Below are positions 1 through 15,500 of a stretch of 64,000 nucleotides of DNA, in pieces; the stretch's first letter is position 1, and every line of letters starts with the position of its first letter. The position numbers were made by a program, and so were the translations under genes. Under the pieces are notes generated by a model. It was not told where the DNA came from. It did not search any database and worked only from the letters and a program-made list of their open reading frames with translations. The DNA comes from Strix aluco (lineage: Eukaryota > Chordata > Aves > Strigiformes > Strigidae). The stretch lies in contig NC_133933.1 in the NCBI RefSeq assembly GCF_031877795.1, positions 21,790,029-21,854,028 of the forward strand, in the 5' to 3' direction.

Positions 1-560
1 GCGCGGGCCCTCTGCGCTTTCTCCCCCCGCGAGCGCCGTTTCTTCGCCATCTCCGGTGCGGATGGGCGTCTGCGGGTGTGGGAGACGGCGAGCAGCCGCT
101 TGCAGCACGAGTACGTGCCCTCCGCCCACCTCAGCGCTGCCTGTACCTGCCTGGCCTGGGCCCCGCCGGGGGGACGCCCGCCCCCCAGCAAGGTACGGGC
201 AGCGTGTGAGGGAAGGGAGCGGAGGGCGGGACGGGGGGCACCGGCGAAAAGGAAGGGGTGGGATGGGGACGGCGGCGCCCCGAGCAGCCTCGACGCGTGG
301 CCGCGGCCCGCTCGGCTTCACCCCGCCCTCCCGGCGCCATGTGGCGGGGGTCGGCGTGGCCGGGCGGGCCGGGAAGCGGAGACGTGGGAGTCCTGGTGCG
401 GGGAATGGGATAATGGTCCCGTGGGGAGGTGCGGAGCTCCGCGGGGTTCAGTCACCGACCCCCGCTCCCGCGGTGCTTGGGGCATGTCCACGCGTGGCGT
501 CCCCCGGGGTGGTGGGGCGTGAGGGGAACCTGCTCTCAGAGGAGCATCGCAGGATTGCTC
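1..560. promoter_or_regulatory. CpG island at the WDR43 5' end
   Basis: The first roughly 550 bases are GC-rich and dense in CpG, unlike the AT-rich intron that follows. They cover exon 1 and the start of intron 1, as expected for a housekeeping promoter island whose core lies upstream of the window. Open frames in this stretch on both strands are GC-driven shadows, apart from the WDR43 frame ending at the donor after base 192. Confidence 0.75.
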
Positions 561-3500
561 TTCACAAGGCAAATTTCACGTGTTGGTGGGGGAAGCAGCA
601 CTAGAAGCTTTTTTATTTCTTTTTAAACAAGAAAAAGGGTCTGTCAACAGAAGCACTGACTGTGTAAAATCATTTGTCTTTCGTATAACTTGCGTGGAAG
701 AAGCCTTCCTTGAAGGAGCAAGGTATGTTACTTCACGGCACATCTCACCTTAATCGAAGAGGTGATGCTACAGAGCAGGTCGGCTGCTGTGCGTCCTCTT
801 AGCTTACGTCCAGTTCACATCCCAGTAAAGGCAGTATCTCTCCACACTTCCTTACTCTTGGCAGTATTTCCATGCAAGCTGCTACGCTGTCAGTGACGCG
901 CCTTCCCGAGCTCAGGAATCCTGCGAGAAGGTATTCAGTAACTTTATTCAGAGCACGCATCAGAGGGCTCGGATGTTCTCCACCTTGAATTTGTTTAATT
1001 TAACTTCACCTCAGGTGAACACTCGACCTGAAAATATCTGGAGTATATACAGTAAGGTACCTTTTCATCCTCTTTATGTTGAAGTAATCTTATTTTTTTG
1101 TAGCTAGAACATACCATTTCCTGAGAAAAAATGTATCCCTTGGATGAAGTAGGTGAAATCCACCCCATTTATCATAAGAAGGAGGGAGGGCTTTTTAAAG
1201 TGTGTTTTGATATATCAACAATTTAGTGTATTTGAACTACTGTAAGAAGTATTTCAGAATGCTTAACACACAGATTACGAATCCAAAGGAAGATGATATT
1301 GTCTCATTTTTCTCATTTGAGCAGCTTAGTCCTTAAACTTTGGAAACTCCCAGAACATTTAAAGAATGCGACAGAAAGGGTTAGTTTTAGATTGGCCATA
1401 ACCTGTTCATTTGTCATATAACTTTGAAAAAAAAAAAAAAAAGATACATGCATTAATTGCAGGGCTGTGTAGGTTCTTCTCCATTCTTAAATAAACTGAA
1501 ATTGTCATGTGAAAATGGCATTAATCTATCCTGTGTGAAATAAAACTTAAGCTAACATAGTGTGGTGCAGCAAGTCAAGCACAGGAGTTTCTGAGTGGCT
1601 TTTAAAAACTAAGCCTTTTCTAGAGACCCACCCCGAAAACCCACAGATGCTCCTATTTAACTTGGTTTAGGGTCATATGAAAAATAGACTTAATCAGACA
1701 GCATTTGGCTACCTCTCAATGCTTTCTAATTATTCCAGTAGTTTGAATGCTGTCCACTGCTTGAAAGTTGGTACTTTTTCAAGTGGAGCTGGAAAGCACA
1801 CCATTTCTTGGAATAATTATGCCATAAACTTTTATAATTCATTGGTTTGTCCTTAGACTGAAGAACTAAAGCTGTGATTGTTCTGTCAAATATATTTTAT
1901 TGAATATGGTTTTTCTGACGTTGTTTAGTCTTTTTTTTTATGTTCCTGGAGAGTTGACATCTGTCTAGGTAGTACTAGTATCTGGTGTTCAGGAGTAAAA
2001 CTGTGCCAGTAGATATCTGTAAATGGTGTTTGGCCAAGTTACACCTAAACTAAGTATGTTTTGAACTGCTGCCCTGTTAATGAAGGCCATGTGTTACAGG
2101 GGAGTATTAGAAACTAAGTTTTGAACTGCAGGCCCTGGAATTGCTGATGCAGTGGTGGCTTACTGGGATGTTCCCTGCACACGCGCTTCATAGCGTCAGT
2201 GCTTCCTGCTTGCGGTGTTCACCATCTCCTGCTCCGTGAAGTGATGCCTTGTGCAAGAGTATGTGGACCACCAACTTTCAAAATACCTTCTTCCACTTTC
2301 TTCTTAATAAGCTGCAACTACTCTGTCATCTTCAACTCTCAAGACTCTTTAGGCTTCACCCCCATCAGTGTTTTAAGTGCTTTACTTCATGCGTGAGCAG
2401 CAGAGATTTTTTTTAAAAAAGTCTCAGTGGCTGACCTGCTCAAGTAAGAACATTATGGAAAAATATGTGCACAGTCCTTTTTCAAATAACTTCTTTTAAC
2501 TACCTCTACTAATTAGAACACTGTGCTTTTTTAGGCAAAGTTGATGGATTTCTAAATAAACTTGAGTTTCCATAAATCTGAAAAAAACCCAAAAGGAAAC
2601 TGATACTTGGTATAGTTCAACTCTCCTATCAATGAAAACAGGGTGCTCTTAAATATAAGACCCTGATTCACAAGTGAATCCCACATGGATCTCTACTGCA
2701 GTTGGCAGTCTGTGTACTAATCTAATGCAGGGTAGAGATGTTGGATTATTTTTTAACTTTTTTTTTTTTAGTTCTTGAAGTGTGTTTTCAAATCACCTCC
2801 AACATTAATAGGTGTCTGAATTTTCCACTGGTATTTCTTTCATGCAAAAATTTCTGACAAAATGCCCCACTGATAATGCTGATAAAGGGATGGTCAGTAA
2901 AGAAATACATGTGAAAAAAATAATTGGAAAAACCTTCACTGCCTCTAGCTTTCTTCTTCACACTGAAAATAACTGTGGATTTTAGTGGGAATTTTGTTGT
3001 ACCTTTGGGTTATTCCAAGGGATACTGGCCATAACAGACTGAAGTGAAGGGTGAACAAATTTTAGTTAAAAGATTTCTGCAAGGGATGAGAATAAAATTG
3101 TTCTTAAATGTGGTCTTGCTTTGCAGTGGGGGTGTGTGGGGAAGTTAGTAAAACTGCGTAAAGAGATCAAAAAGTACCAGAAAACATCTAAACTGCACTT
3201 GCAAAGACAAGGGCCATGTAGCCATTGGAGATGCATGTCAGACAGCGTCTGAGAAGATGGCTTAGTTGACATTGCTGCCAAAAATTTAACTAGTTGAGTG
3301 TTTTCTCATATATTATCTTAAAACCTGGTTGATTTACTAGGTTGTGCTTTGAGACTGTGATGGTTTCTCAGCACCTGTGTTTTCATAATATTTTATGAAC
3401 ACTTTTCCAGGGAAGATGAAGCCTAAACAAATGCTTGCAAAAAACCCAATGTAATCTCTTTCCTCAAGAGCCTGCTTTTTGATGTAAAAGTGTCTATATA

Positions 3501-6500
3501 GCATTTTGGTATTTATTGGCCTAAACCAAAACACTTTTCCTTGCAGAAGTTGTCTGTGTTCAGTACAGAGGAAAAAAAAGTCCTGCTTCAAAGAGTGAAA
3601 GTACTTGTCTTGTGCTGTTATACATTTAAATCTTAGCTGTGGTAAAAACTCCCAAATCTGGATTGTCATTATATCTCTGGACCTGAGTAAAAATTATTTA
3701 TGCTTGTTGTGTGATGTCTGTTGTATGACAGATTAGCTACACCACATGGAGCTTGCACAGAGCTGGTTGCTCACATTATTTTATCAGTCTCCTTTGGCTT
3801 CTTCTGGCTGCTCATCAGTGCAAATATATCTGTTGTGTAGAGGAAGCTTCTGTATAATTTTTTTTTTTTTTTTAAGTTGGGAGAATGCTTTGCTGTAACA
3901 AATTGTACCAAAGTGCGATTAAAAAATAATCAGTAGCATTAGGGATGATATTTTTTCTGTAGAAGTCCTTGAACAGTTTTTCTTTTCTTTTGTGTGTGTG
4001 ATTAGTTATGTGGGATTAACCCAGTGAGAATAAATTAAGTGGCTGCTTCTGCCCTCTATTTTAGTTTCACATGCTCAGGAGCCAGTTTTATTCCCTCTCC
4101 CCTTCCCAGTGATGTGCTGCATTCACCTGTTTTTGTTTGAGAGATGAAGTGAAATCCCTACCTGAAGTGGTTGATAGCACTTGCAAAGTAAGAGAGTGAA
4201 GACGTAAGAATTGCCTGTTCATAGGAGGACCTCTGGTACTGACGACAGGACTTGGGCACAGCACTTAGCTTCAAGTCCTCATTGCTTCTCTCTGCAGAGT
4301 GGGGTAGTACTTTCCTTTTAAGAGGTGTTATGAATACTTAATATTTGCAAGATTCTTCTGAATAGCTTTTGAGGAAAAGTAAAGTGATCGTTCTTGATCA
4401 AGTGTTTCCATTTTGTGGGTGAAATATTCTGATAGTGTTATTCTTTACCTCTGCCTCTGGGACATAAACTCTGTGAAAAACTTGAATGTGTTTTTTTCCT
4501 TCATGCATGTGGTTGCTAGGCTAGGGAAAGGGCCTCCACCAGATGTTTCCATCTGACTCATAGCAACATTCTTACCTTGTACATGGAGGTACCAGATGAG
4601 TCTGTAGGTTGCTGTGCACATCAGTGTCTTCATTTTGTGTCTTAGCAGAGTTTGTGCTGGCTGACTGGGTCTCAAACTTACGGAAGTTTTTTTCCCCTCT
4701 GCTTTAATGCTGAGATTAGCTGGTAGGACTAATCTGTTTCATGTTTTCTCTTTTTCAATTTTGCAGGATGGGCCCCAGAGGAAAAAACGGAAGTCAGAAG
4801 TTGCAGATGTGGACAAGCAGTTAGATATTCTGGCTATTGGTACAGCAGTTGGCAGCATTTTGTTGTACAGCACAGTAAAAGGAGAATTACAGAGCAAGCT
4901 AGTAAGTAATACACTCTTCATCACATGCTACCAAATACTGATGGTTTCAGTCAGTTTATGCTGTTCTTTCTGCTCCTCAAAAATGGAATAAACTAACCTA
5001 ATTCAGATATTTTTTTTTTTTTTTTCTGAATAGTTGCATGTATGGATAGAAGTGCAGTAATTCAGGTGCTTGGGAATCTTCAAGTAGTGTTTTGTCTATT
5101 GTTGGCAGTATGTACACGTTGAGAAATCTTGGTTTCAGAGTTATTGCAATATCTTAACATTGTGCATGGATTTGTTCTTTTGCATTAAAAATAACAGTAA
5201 TGATGAAATGCCTGACTGGAGAGTTAACACCATGTTAACTGGAGAGTTAACATGTATGACAGTGGGAGTGTCATACCCTCTGTTCCTGCACAGTGTTGTG
5301 AGAGAGGAGGGCAGGACTGAAGTACTCATCGTTTCATGGGAAGGTGTCGTGTTGATGGACTCTTCTGTAAACTTATCTCCCTTGTGGAAGCTTTTGAGCT
5401 CTCTCAGCACATGATCTTTCTCCAATGAGATATGATGATTTTTGTTTTGTCTCTCATTGATAACTTCTCTGTTACTCCCAAATACCTTGGTTTTAGTCTT
5501 GGATTACATAACAACCAAAATAAATCTGTATGAATGACTCTGTGCAATACTTTGAGATACTTGGGCATACTTTTGCTTCTAAACTGTTAGTTGTATGTAA
5601 GGTGGTAGAGGTACGTGAATTTAGAGAAAGCAGTGACTTCTTAAACTCATGATACATGCAGGTGATACTAGCTAACACTTATCAACTCTGTTTTATGGAA
5701 AAGCTGTATTTATGCTGAAAACTGAAAATAAGAGTTTCACGTTAAAATTTACAGTTTCACTTGTTTTGAAAACACAGGCTGCTCTGCTGTAGGAGCAGGA
5801 TAGCAGATGTTATTTGGTGACTACTTTGTTTTTTACATAAAGGTTGAATTAAAAGATTATTCCTGCTAGAACAAGAGCTGTCACTTTTAGCTGTCCTTAT
5901 TGAACAGAATGTCCTGCTGTGATGTATTTTGTCTTGCTTAAAGCTGATTTTCAGTGACACTTTTGGGAGCAGTCTGAGCTGACTGGTGCCAATTCAAATA
6001 GTGGAATTTTATAAACTTGGGGAAATATGTTCCTAAATGATTAAAGGGTATATTTAAGCTGCAGAGGTTTTGGTTGTTAAGAGAGGTGAATGTTACCCCT
6101 TTATAGGGTCTTCTGATCTCATGATCATAGAATCATAAAATACCAGGTTGGAAGGGACCTTAAGGATCATCTGGTTCAACCTTTCTGGCAAAAGCACTGT
6201 TTAGACAAGATGGCCCCACACCCTGTCCAGCTGAATCTTAAAAGTGTCTGGTGTTGGGGAATCCACCACCCTGGGGAGATCATTCCAGTGGCTGATTGTT
6301 CTCATTGTGAAAAATTTTCCTTTAGTGACCAATCAGAATCTCCCCAGGAGTAACTTGTAGCCATTACCCCTCATCTTTTCCATGCGACTCCTTGTAGAAT
6401 GGGGTCTCCATCTTCTTTGTCGCCACTCTTTAAATACCGGAACATGGTGATAAGGTCCCCCCCTAAGCCTTCTCCTCCCAAGGCTGAACAAACCCAATTC

Positions 6501-9500
6501 TCTCAGCCTTTCCTCATATGACAGGCTTCCCAGGCCTTTGATCAGCTTTGTGGCCCTTCTCTGGATCCTCTCCAGCCTGTCCAAAGCTTTTTTGTATAGC
6601 GGGGACCAAAACTGGACACAGTATTCCAGGTGTGGCCCGTCAGGCCCAAGTAGAGTGTGATAATGACTTCTTTATCTCTGCTGGTGCTGCCCTTGTTGAT
6701 GCAGCCCAGCATCCTGTCGGCTTTCATTGCTGCTGCAGCACACTGATCACTCATACTGAGCTTGTTGTCCACCAGGACCCCCCGGTCCCTTTCCACAGAG
6801 CTGTTCCCCAGCCAGGTAGATCCCAGCCTGTGCTGCACTCCTGGATTATGTTTTCCCAGGTGCAAGACCTTGTCCTTGTTGAACTTCATAAGGCTCTTGT
6901 TAGCGCACTTCTCCAGCCTATCCAGGTCTTCCTGCAGCTCGCTCTTGAATGCTGGGTACAAAGGGGAGGCTGCTCATTTCTGAATGTACTTAAGCAAGCA
7001 GGCACTTAGATGACTGTCAGCAAGGCCTCTGTGCTAGCCTTTCCTTTGAGCAAATTTCATACTGTCAGATGACCTTGTTTGGCTATGTGTATAAAAATAG
7101 TGGGCAGGACAATTTTTTTGTTAACTGAAATGGTAGAACAGGAATTGATTCAAATATGTGTACATATCAAAATATGAAATATCTTTAACTTATGTAACTG
7201 TATATGTATATTGATCTTTAAACCACACTCTTTTCAAGACGCCAGTGATTTGAATTTAGTTCTCAAAAGAGCAGCTTGTTCACATTGGTGTGAGCAAGAC
7301 TCAGTAGTCAAGACTTCTTAATTTATTAATGACTTGACCCTCTTTTTACCTTTTGTAGGATGGTGGTCATGACAATAGAGTAAACTGTGTGAGATGGCAT
7401 CAAGACAACTGCTGCTTGTATAGCTGTTCAGAGGACAAACACATCGTGGAATGGAACACACAGACCTGCAAAGTCAAGTGGTAAGTGATGACGGTTTTTT
7501 GGTTGAATTTGTTCGCACTTGCTTTTGTGTATTTCCCTCACAGGTTTTAGTGAGGCCCTGTTGGAAATGCTGCACTCTGCTATCCAGGCTTCACATCCAC
7601 TGTACAAAATTCACTGTTGACTATTATTTTTTCTGAGATTGGAAGTGGTTTTATTAAGGGACAAAGTAGTAATTCTCATAGTTGGGTTTCTTCCTGTATT
7701 ATAAAGACTAGATGAAACAAGTAATATGCTGAGAGGGATATGGGTCCCTCCATGCTAACTTTTAGTGGGACATAGTCACTTTCGGGGCGTTGGAAAACCT
7801 AAATTCTAGAAAATATCCTTGGAAATATGGGGGAGCAGATACTGGAACACCTCATCCTAATGAATTCTGTTACATGCACACCTAACTTTGCTCAGAGGGC
7901 CTTGCTATGATGATAACCCACTTGGTTTCGCTCACTACTGATGTGCAGTGGGGACAGTTCCACTTGGCTGTCTGAGCAAGCTGCTACTGTTTTTAAAGTA
8001 CTGTTGAGCAAAATGAGAGTAGTGCAGAGTAACAAGGTGTTGGGTGTAGGCGTTTACTTTCTTTTGTAATAAAGTTAAAACTTTAAAGAAGAAACCAAGA
8101 TTTCTATTAATGATCCTGGTTATCTTACTTCAGTAAAAGCCTAGTGTGTGATGGCACCTTGACCGTTCTGTTATGCTGTTGTTTCTTTTCTGTAACATTT
8201 CCCGCTGTTGTGTTGTTATTACTACAGCTCTGTTGGTTTTGTTGAAGATGGTGTGAGCGCTGCAGACAGCCTGTTGTCAATAGCCTCTTTGATTTTCCTA
8301 GAAAAGAGATGCATCCTTGGGTTGTATTAAGTTGAGACCCTGACGTAAAGTAGCAGAAGATGACCATAAAATCTCCTTTAGCCTTTTTTTCTTAGGATTG
8401 AACACACCCAGTTCCCTCACCTTTCTCTTACGTTACATGCTCTAGTCCCTCAGCTGCCTTCGTGGCCCTCCACTGGATTTGCTCCACTATGTCAGTGACT
8501 TTCTTGTACTGTACCATACTGGACATAGTGCTCAGATGCAGTTTCAAAGTGTTGCGCAGAGGAGAGGAATCACTTTCCTCAACCCGCTGACTACACTTTA
8601 GTTAATGCAAATCAGTATGCAGTTGACCTCATTGCCGCAAGGACTCACTGCTTACTCATGTTCAACTTGACTATGAGGACAGCAAGCTTCTTTTCTGCAA
8701 AGCTACTTTCTAGCCATTTGTCCTCAGCCTGTACTGGGATTTTTTCCATCCCACGTGCAGGACTTTACATTTTCATTTGAGATTCTGACAGCCTGTTTCT
8801 CAAGCCCGCTGAGATGCCCCTGAGTAGTAGCCGTGCCCCCCAGCATATCAACTGCTCTCACTAATTTGGTGTTGAATGTGAACTTGTTATGTGTGCATTC
8901 TATCCTGTTTTGACGTCATTAATGAAGACCTGGGCAATTACTGGGGATATTAAAGAGTATTGGGATGTCCTTAGGGGGTGACACCAGTAACTGGCCAGCA
9001 GCTGGACTCTATACCAGTGATCACAACTGTTTGAACTCAGTGATGCAGCCAGATCTTATCCCTCCTTAGAGTCCACCCATTCAGTCTATATCTCCCATTT
9101 GGCTGCAAGGATACTATGTGAGATGTTGTCAGAAGTGTTGCTAAAGTCAAGTTAAATGGCATATGTGGCTCTCCTCTCATCCACCAAGACAGTTGTCTCA
9201 TTACAAAGGCAGTTGGGTTGTTAGGCATGATCTGCCATTTGTAAATCTATGTTGGATGTTCCCAGTCACTTTTTTGACCTTTGTGTGCCTGGAAACGGCT
9301 TCCAGGTAGATTTGTTATATAACCATCCCTGTTGTTTCCTGGATTCTCTTTCTTGTGGATGTATTTTATCTCTTTCTTTTTTCTTGTCAAGTTGTCAGAA
9401 ATTTCTCCTGAGCTACTGTCATGGTTTAACCCCAGCCAGCAACTAAGTACCACACAGCTGCTCACTCACGCCCCCTCTACCCCCTCCCAGCGGGATGGGG

Positions 9501-12500
9501 AGAAGAATCGGAAAAAAAGTGAAACTCATGGGTTGAGACAAGAACGGTTTAATAACTAAATAAAATATAATATAATAATAATAAAAAAAATGTAATGAGA
9601 AGGAATATAATAAAAGAGAGAGAAATAAAACCCAAGAAAAGGCAAGTGATGCACAACGCAGTTGCTCACCACCTGCTGACCGATGCCCGAGCAGTGATCT
9701 GACCCTCCTGTCCGGTTCCCCCCAGTTTATATACTGAGCATGACATTCAATGGTATGGAATATCCCTGTGGCTAGTTCGGATCAGCTGTCCTGGCCATGC
9801 TCCCTCCCAGCTTCTTGTGCACCTGCTTGTTGGCAGAGCATGGGAAACTGAAAAATCCTTGACTTAGGATAATCACTATCTAGCAATAACTAAAACATCA
9901 ATGTGTTACCAACATTATTCTCACACTAAATCCAAACCACAGCACTGTACCAGCTACTAGGAAGAAAATTAATTCAGTCACATCTGAAACCAGGACAGCT
10001 ACATGGCCCCTCAAAATGATAGCATGAACTTGTAATAGCACTGGCCCTAGCAGTTCTGGATGCAGCCCATTCAGTTTTAAGGAGTTGCATGTGTTGAACT
10101 TGCTGTTGTGATCCCTAATTTGATCTCCCTTTACTATGGGGAGTGCTTCGCTCCCTCTGGCTCTGGCACTAGGTTCAGGAACATGGGAGACTTGAGAGAC
10201 TTTGCTTTTCAGTGCTTTGGCCTTTTCTGTGTACTGAATGGGTCCCTACACCATTCAGCAGCAGGCCCACGCTTTCCTCAGTCATCATCTTACTGCTGCT
10301 GATGTGCTGTATGTAGGTGTCCTTTTGTTGGCCTTCATATTGCCTGCTGGTTTGAACACCAGCTAAGCTTTGGCTAATTCTTTCCCTGCATGCCTGGACA
10401 ATTTTTTTATATTCCTGTCTCCACTGTCACCTTCTCTATACTTCTTTTTTGTGTTTTTGAGTTGAGTCAGGAGTTACCCACTTGGCTAAGCCAGCTTTAT
10501 GCAATAGCTGGTGATTTTTCTGCTCTTTGGAATGAGCAGTTCCTTTGCTTTGAGGAGGTTATGCTAGAAGACCCCTTTAGGGTAGCCTCCAGTGGGATCC
10601 TGCCAGTCAGTTTTCTGCATAAGTTGCAGAGAAGTTCTTTTGAAGTTCAGGGTTGTAATTCTGCTGTTTGTATTGCTTATTTTTCTTAGAGTCTCAAATT
10701 CATTGTCTTGTGGTTGCTATAGCTGGAGGTTGTCATCAACTATCACATTCTTGACCAGTTCTTCCTTTTTTTTTTCTTTTCTTTTGAGTAGCTGATCCAG
10801 TAAAGCACCTTTCATAGTGTGGTTATAAATCACTTGCATCAAGAAAAGGTCTTCAGCACTTGCCAGCAATCTCTGGGACTGCTTGTGCCCTCCTGTGCTG
10901 CCCTTCCAGCAGTTGCTGGGGTGGTTAAAGCCCCTTGGAAGAACCAGGGCGTGGGATTATAAAGAATTATCTATTTCTTTTTGAATCGGACAATCTGTGG
11001 CAGATGCCCACCACATCACCCTTGTTGGTCTCTTCTCATACATACCTGTAAGTTCTCTGCTGGCCCTTTGCCTGTTTCAGAGGAAAGCTCCATGCATTCA
11101 TGGTACCCTTTTGCGTCGAGAAACCTCTCTTCTTTTTGTCTTCCTGGCATGTCCTTGCTGAAGTGCCTCCCTAAAGGTCCATTTATTGCAGCACTCCTGT
11201 CTTGCAAGCTATCCCACTGTTTTTCTGTGATGCCAGTGAGATCAAAGCTCTGAAGCTGCCCATGGACATCTATCACCCTGTTTGTATCCCACAGCATGTG
11301 TGTTCCTGTACAGATACTTTAGATGGGTCTCAGTCATACTGCTTTCTTAGGAAATGTGAGAATTTTTCCTGTCATGCTTCATCTGGGGTGTTTCCCTCTG
11401 CCCATGTCCCATACTGTCACTTTTTTGGGGGTGGTTATAAAAGGTAATAAGAGGCATTGTATTCTTTAATTTTAAAGATGGCAGCAAAAAATCATTCCTG
11501 GAATGTATATGTTAAAAGTACACCAGCAATATAATGTAATGCTTTTTAAATGAAATTTTTCTCCGGTGATGAGTTGTATGGTCAATGACATTGGAAGGAT
11601 TAGAAGAAAACAATTCTCTAAAATTTTACCTAAATTGATGAGACTAGAAGGAACAAATTATTCAAAATAATTGCTCCAGCCCAGTGTACATGTGAGAGTG
11701 CCTGCACTCTTCAACACTTGTCAGGACCTGGAAATGATCCTTAAGTGTCCCACAGAGAATTCAGGATGGTTGCTACTGGGGTAGGGAAGTGGTATTCAAC
11801 TTCTTTTGATTTGCAGGTTTCTAGACATCTTCCTATAGAGGTATGGACTGCTAGATAGGGAGTTGAAACCACACGGCCTTAGACTTGACTTTTTTAATTA
11901 CTGTAGAAGTAGTCCATAGAACCACTTCAGGAGGTCTGTGCAGCACACTGAAACCTCTGGCAGAGGGACAAGCTGTTGGGGAAGAGAGAGTTTCTGAAGA
12001 GGCAAGACAAGGTGTTAGAGGGAAGTAGTCTGAAACTTTCTGGATGACCTCTTGTTTCTCTGGTTGTAGCTTTTTCATGTCTTAAATACTCTGAATACTC
12101 AGAGGCATTCTGTACCTCTCCTTATGCAGCTAATCATTTCATGATATCCTATTTAAAATGCTTTCCTGTAAAATTATATGAAGAGTATCTGAAGTAAAAA
12201 CTAACGGATTTTTGTTGTATTTTCTGCAGTCTAGTTTAGACTAGTCTTTTTAGTACATTTAAAAATACCTTCTTGGGTTTACATTATGAAATGGTTTGAA
12301 ATTCTTAGTCCTGACCTTTTGTTTGGAAGAGAATACAAAATCTTGTCATGCTCTCCATAAGGTGGGATGTTGTTTGTCAAGTCTGTAGGCAGTAAAGCTT
12401 TCAGCTTGTATGAAATCTAATCAAAAGTGATACAGTAAAAGAGCTCTGCTTTGGAAGACAGGAGAGGTTCTGCTTGGACATGAGAAATCAGAATGTGATG

Positions 12501-15500
12501 GGTTGCAGGCTGCTTCATAACTGTAAAGGGTTTGTGTTAACGCTTTCCTTGCAATTTTGTCCTGCAAGAAACGTGTAGTACTCACACTCCTGCAAAGCAG
12601 ATGCAAGCTTTTCATGACAGCACCTTTCTTTTCTATTTTTATCTTAAATAGTACTTTGAACCATAAACCTTTAAGGCGAAGTTTATTATTGTCAGTGCCA
12701 CTGACAGACTTGGGAGCAGGGCCAGGAACTGAAGGGACTTTGAAACCGAATTTTAGTGTTGAGAAGGCCTTTCTGAATGGATTGGTGTAAGCTTTCTGGT
12801 TTATGATGCAAAGAGAAGTCTTAAAACGCTATGGCTCCTCTTACCCTGTTTTGAGTGTGGAGAACTTTGAGAGAGGAATTCAGAACAGAATAGGTAAATA
12901 TTAAAAAATGTCAGCAGTTCTATATTAAATCGCTTTACATAATTTTGAGTTGCTGTATTTCTGTGTAAACCAATTTGAAGGAGGGGAGCAGAAACAGAAT
13001 AACTTTGACCTCATCTTTGACTACTTAAATTATTTTTTTTCAATAATTTTTGCCATAAATTTTCCAACATAGTTGATGTGCATTTTGAGATTATGCTAAT
13101 GAATATTGTTTTTTCTATTTCTCCACCTTTCTCCCTTTGTACAAAACCCCTTCATCCAAATTCTAGCAAGTGGAAAGGCGACAATAGCAGTGTTACCTCT
13201 CTGTGCATCAGTCCAGATGGGAAAATGCTGCTGTCAGCTGGTAGAACTATAAAGCTGTGGGACCTGGAGACCAAAGAAGTCTACAGAGTAAGTAACTTTG
13301 TTAAACTGGGTGCAAAAAAAAAAAAAAAAATCCTTCTTCATTGGTGACGTAACCTATCTAGTGTTTCCTGATAGGAGATCTGAAAATTTTACTGGGTGTG
13401 AGGAGACAGTTAGCAGTTTGGGGATTGCTGGAAGCTGTTGCTGTGATGATACCCTCAACTGTGGTTTCAACTTGCTGAGAGTTGAATGAGGACGTTAAAT
13501 TCCTTGGCTGTGTCTGAGCATGCTACCAGCACTTTCTCAAGCCTGTAGCAGAACGATGGATGCTGTGCTTTTTCACTGGGTCTGTTTCTGATATCCTTCT
13601 AGCAGGAGAACTCTGTTCACCACAGTATTAGTTACTGCTGGCATGGGTTTTTGCCTGAGCTCCCTGACTTTTAACATGAGTCCCTCCGTGAAGCCTTCAG
13701 GTTTCTTTGCTAAACTTCATATAACTTGTGGCCTTATCAATTTTTCTGTTGAAAGAGTTGGAAGGCACAGGAACAACCTCCTTCTTGTTCCCTGAGCAGG
13801 GCTCAGACATGAGCAAATTACCATGTTCTAGCTGTTCCGTGAATGCAGCCGTGTTTCTTTTGCTAGCAGATAGGTTGCAGCTAGGCTCTGAATCTCCTGC
13901 ACTTGCTATCAGATGAGTTTGTACACGTGTGCTGTTACTGTGGGCTTGCTGGCACATGGCAACTACCATGTATATCTGCCAAAACCAGTATTGATGATTG
14001 TAGACTGAGGAACCAATTTTTTTTTTTGTGGCGGCGGGTTGAACAGCCTTAGTGTGTCAGCAGACCTGTGCATTCATCTTATAGTTGAGAAGGAAACTAT
14101 GAATCTAGTTTCACGTAAAAGTTGAAGTGTAAAATTGGGGGGGATGGAAAAAGGGCTTTCTGACAGTACAGGTAGATGTGATTTCTTTTGCATGGAGTGA
14201 ATCTCAGTGAATTTGCCTTTGGTTCCCCATTTAACTTTTAAAATTCTGGTAAATATCTGGAGGTCAGAAAAAGTTTCCTTGAAATGCAGAAATGCAAGGA
14301 GGCTGATCACTAGTAAAAAAATCACTGAAATGTCTTTGTTAACTTAGTAACACTTGAATCTTTCCTAATGTTCCTTGTTAACTAACGTTTTAATTTTTGC
14401 CATATGACTGCTTATGTCAATCACTGAAAGATTCTTTTTTTTTTCCTCTTAGAATTTCACAGGCCATGCTACATCAGTGTCATCACTAATGTTTACCACA
14501 GTGAAACCTATGAATGAAAATAAGGCCTTTGATGGAATTACAGGGCTTTATTTCTTGTCTGGAGCTATACATGACCGATTACTGAGTGTATGGTATGTAA
14601 GCTTTTCATAATTTATAACTTTGATTATGATCATCATTGAAGATAGACTCAACAAGTATGTTCTGAACTCTGTGATTAAGCCAAAGGGGCACTCTGGAAA
14701 AATGCAGTGATGATCTCTTAAATGGTGTTTTCGTCTCACTGATTGTTGAATGAAGATGTGAATTTCCTTGGCTGTGTCTGAGCATGCTTCCAGTTGCCAT
14801 TTGAATCGCTAGTGTATGCCAGGAACATACTGTGTCATAGACTTCCTTGTTCTTTGTACTTACTGTAAGGTTTATGCTAAGTTTTCTTGCTAAATTTCAC
14901 TTGGGAGTTACTTTGCACTTGGAATGTAAGAACACTTTCTAAGCTGAAAGCTGGAATTACAGCATGAGTATTTTTGGGTGGGGTAGATACTACCACAGTC
15001 GCTGGTGATTTCTAGGCTTTATAATGCTTTTCAGGTGCAGAGGGTACCGTTTGTGCTATGGTAAATAATGTGTACTGTTTGTGTCTTCCAGGCAGGTCAG
15101 ATCAGATAGGAAAGAAAAGAATGCCGTGATGTCATTCACAGTAACAGATGAACCAACTTTTATTGACCTGACTGTATCAGAAGTCAAAGAAGAGGTAGGA
15201 GCAATAGTTTGTAACCAAATATGTTGAACAATTTTCAGTTGTCACATCAGTTTCCTTTTAAGGGTGTAAAGAAAGAAGCTTGCTCTGTATTCAGGTTCTG
15301 TGATGCAGAGATGAGATCTGAATGCCAATTCATGGTGTAAGGATATTTATTACAGGTGCATTTATAAAGCTGATAGTTTGAAACACTCATTTTCAAAGCT
15401 GCTAAGTGCAAATTCAGTGTTTTCTTCAGAAATCTTGCTTGTGATGGCAGAAATGTCAGTTGTTTCCTATTTAGAACAAATTAGTGATCAAAATGGTTGT

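Noticed and set aside
5195-5225. TGATGA followed by CTGA in intron 2 as another snoRNA
   Set aside because: The boxes are too close, with no terminal stem and no guide like the other four.
6333-7009. Open frames on both strands in intron 2
   Set aside because: Fragments of an antisense CR1 reverse transcriptase and their shadows.
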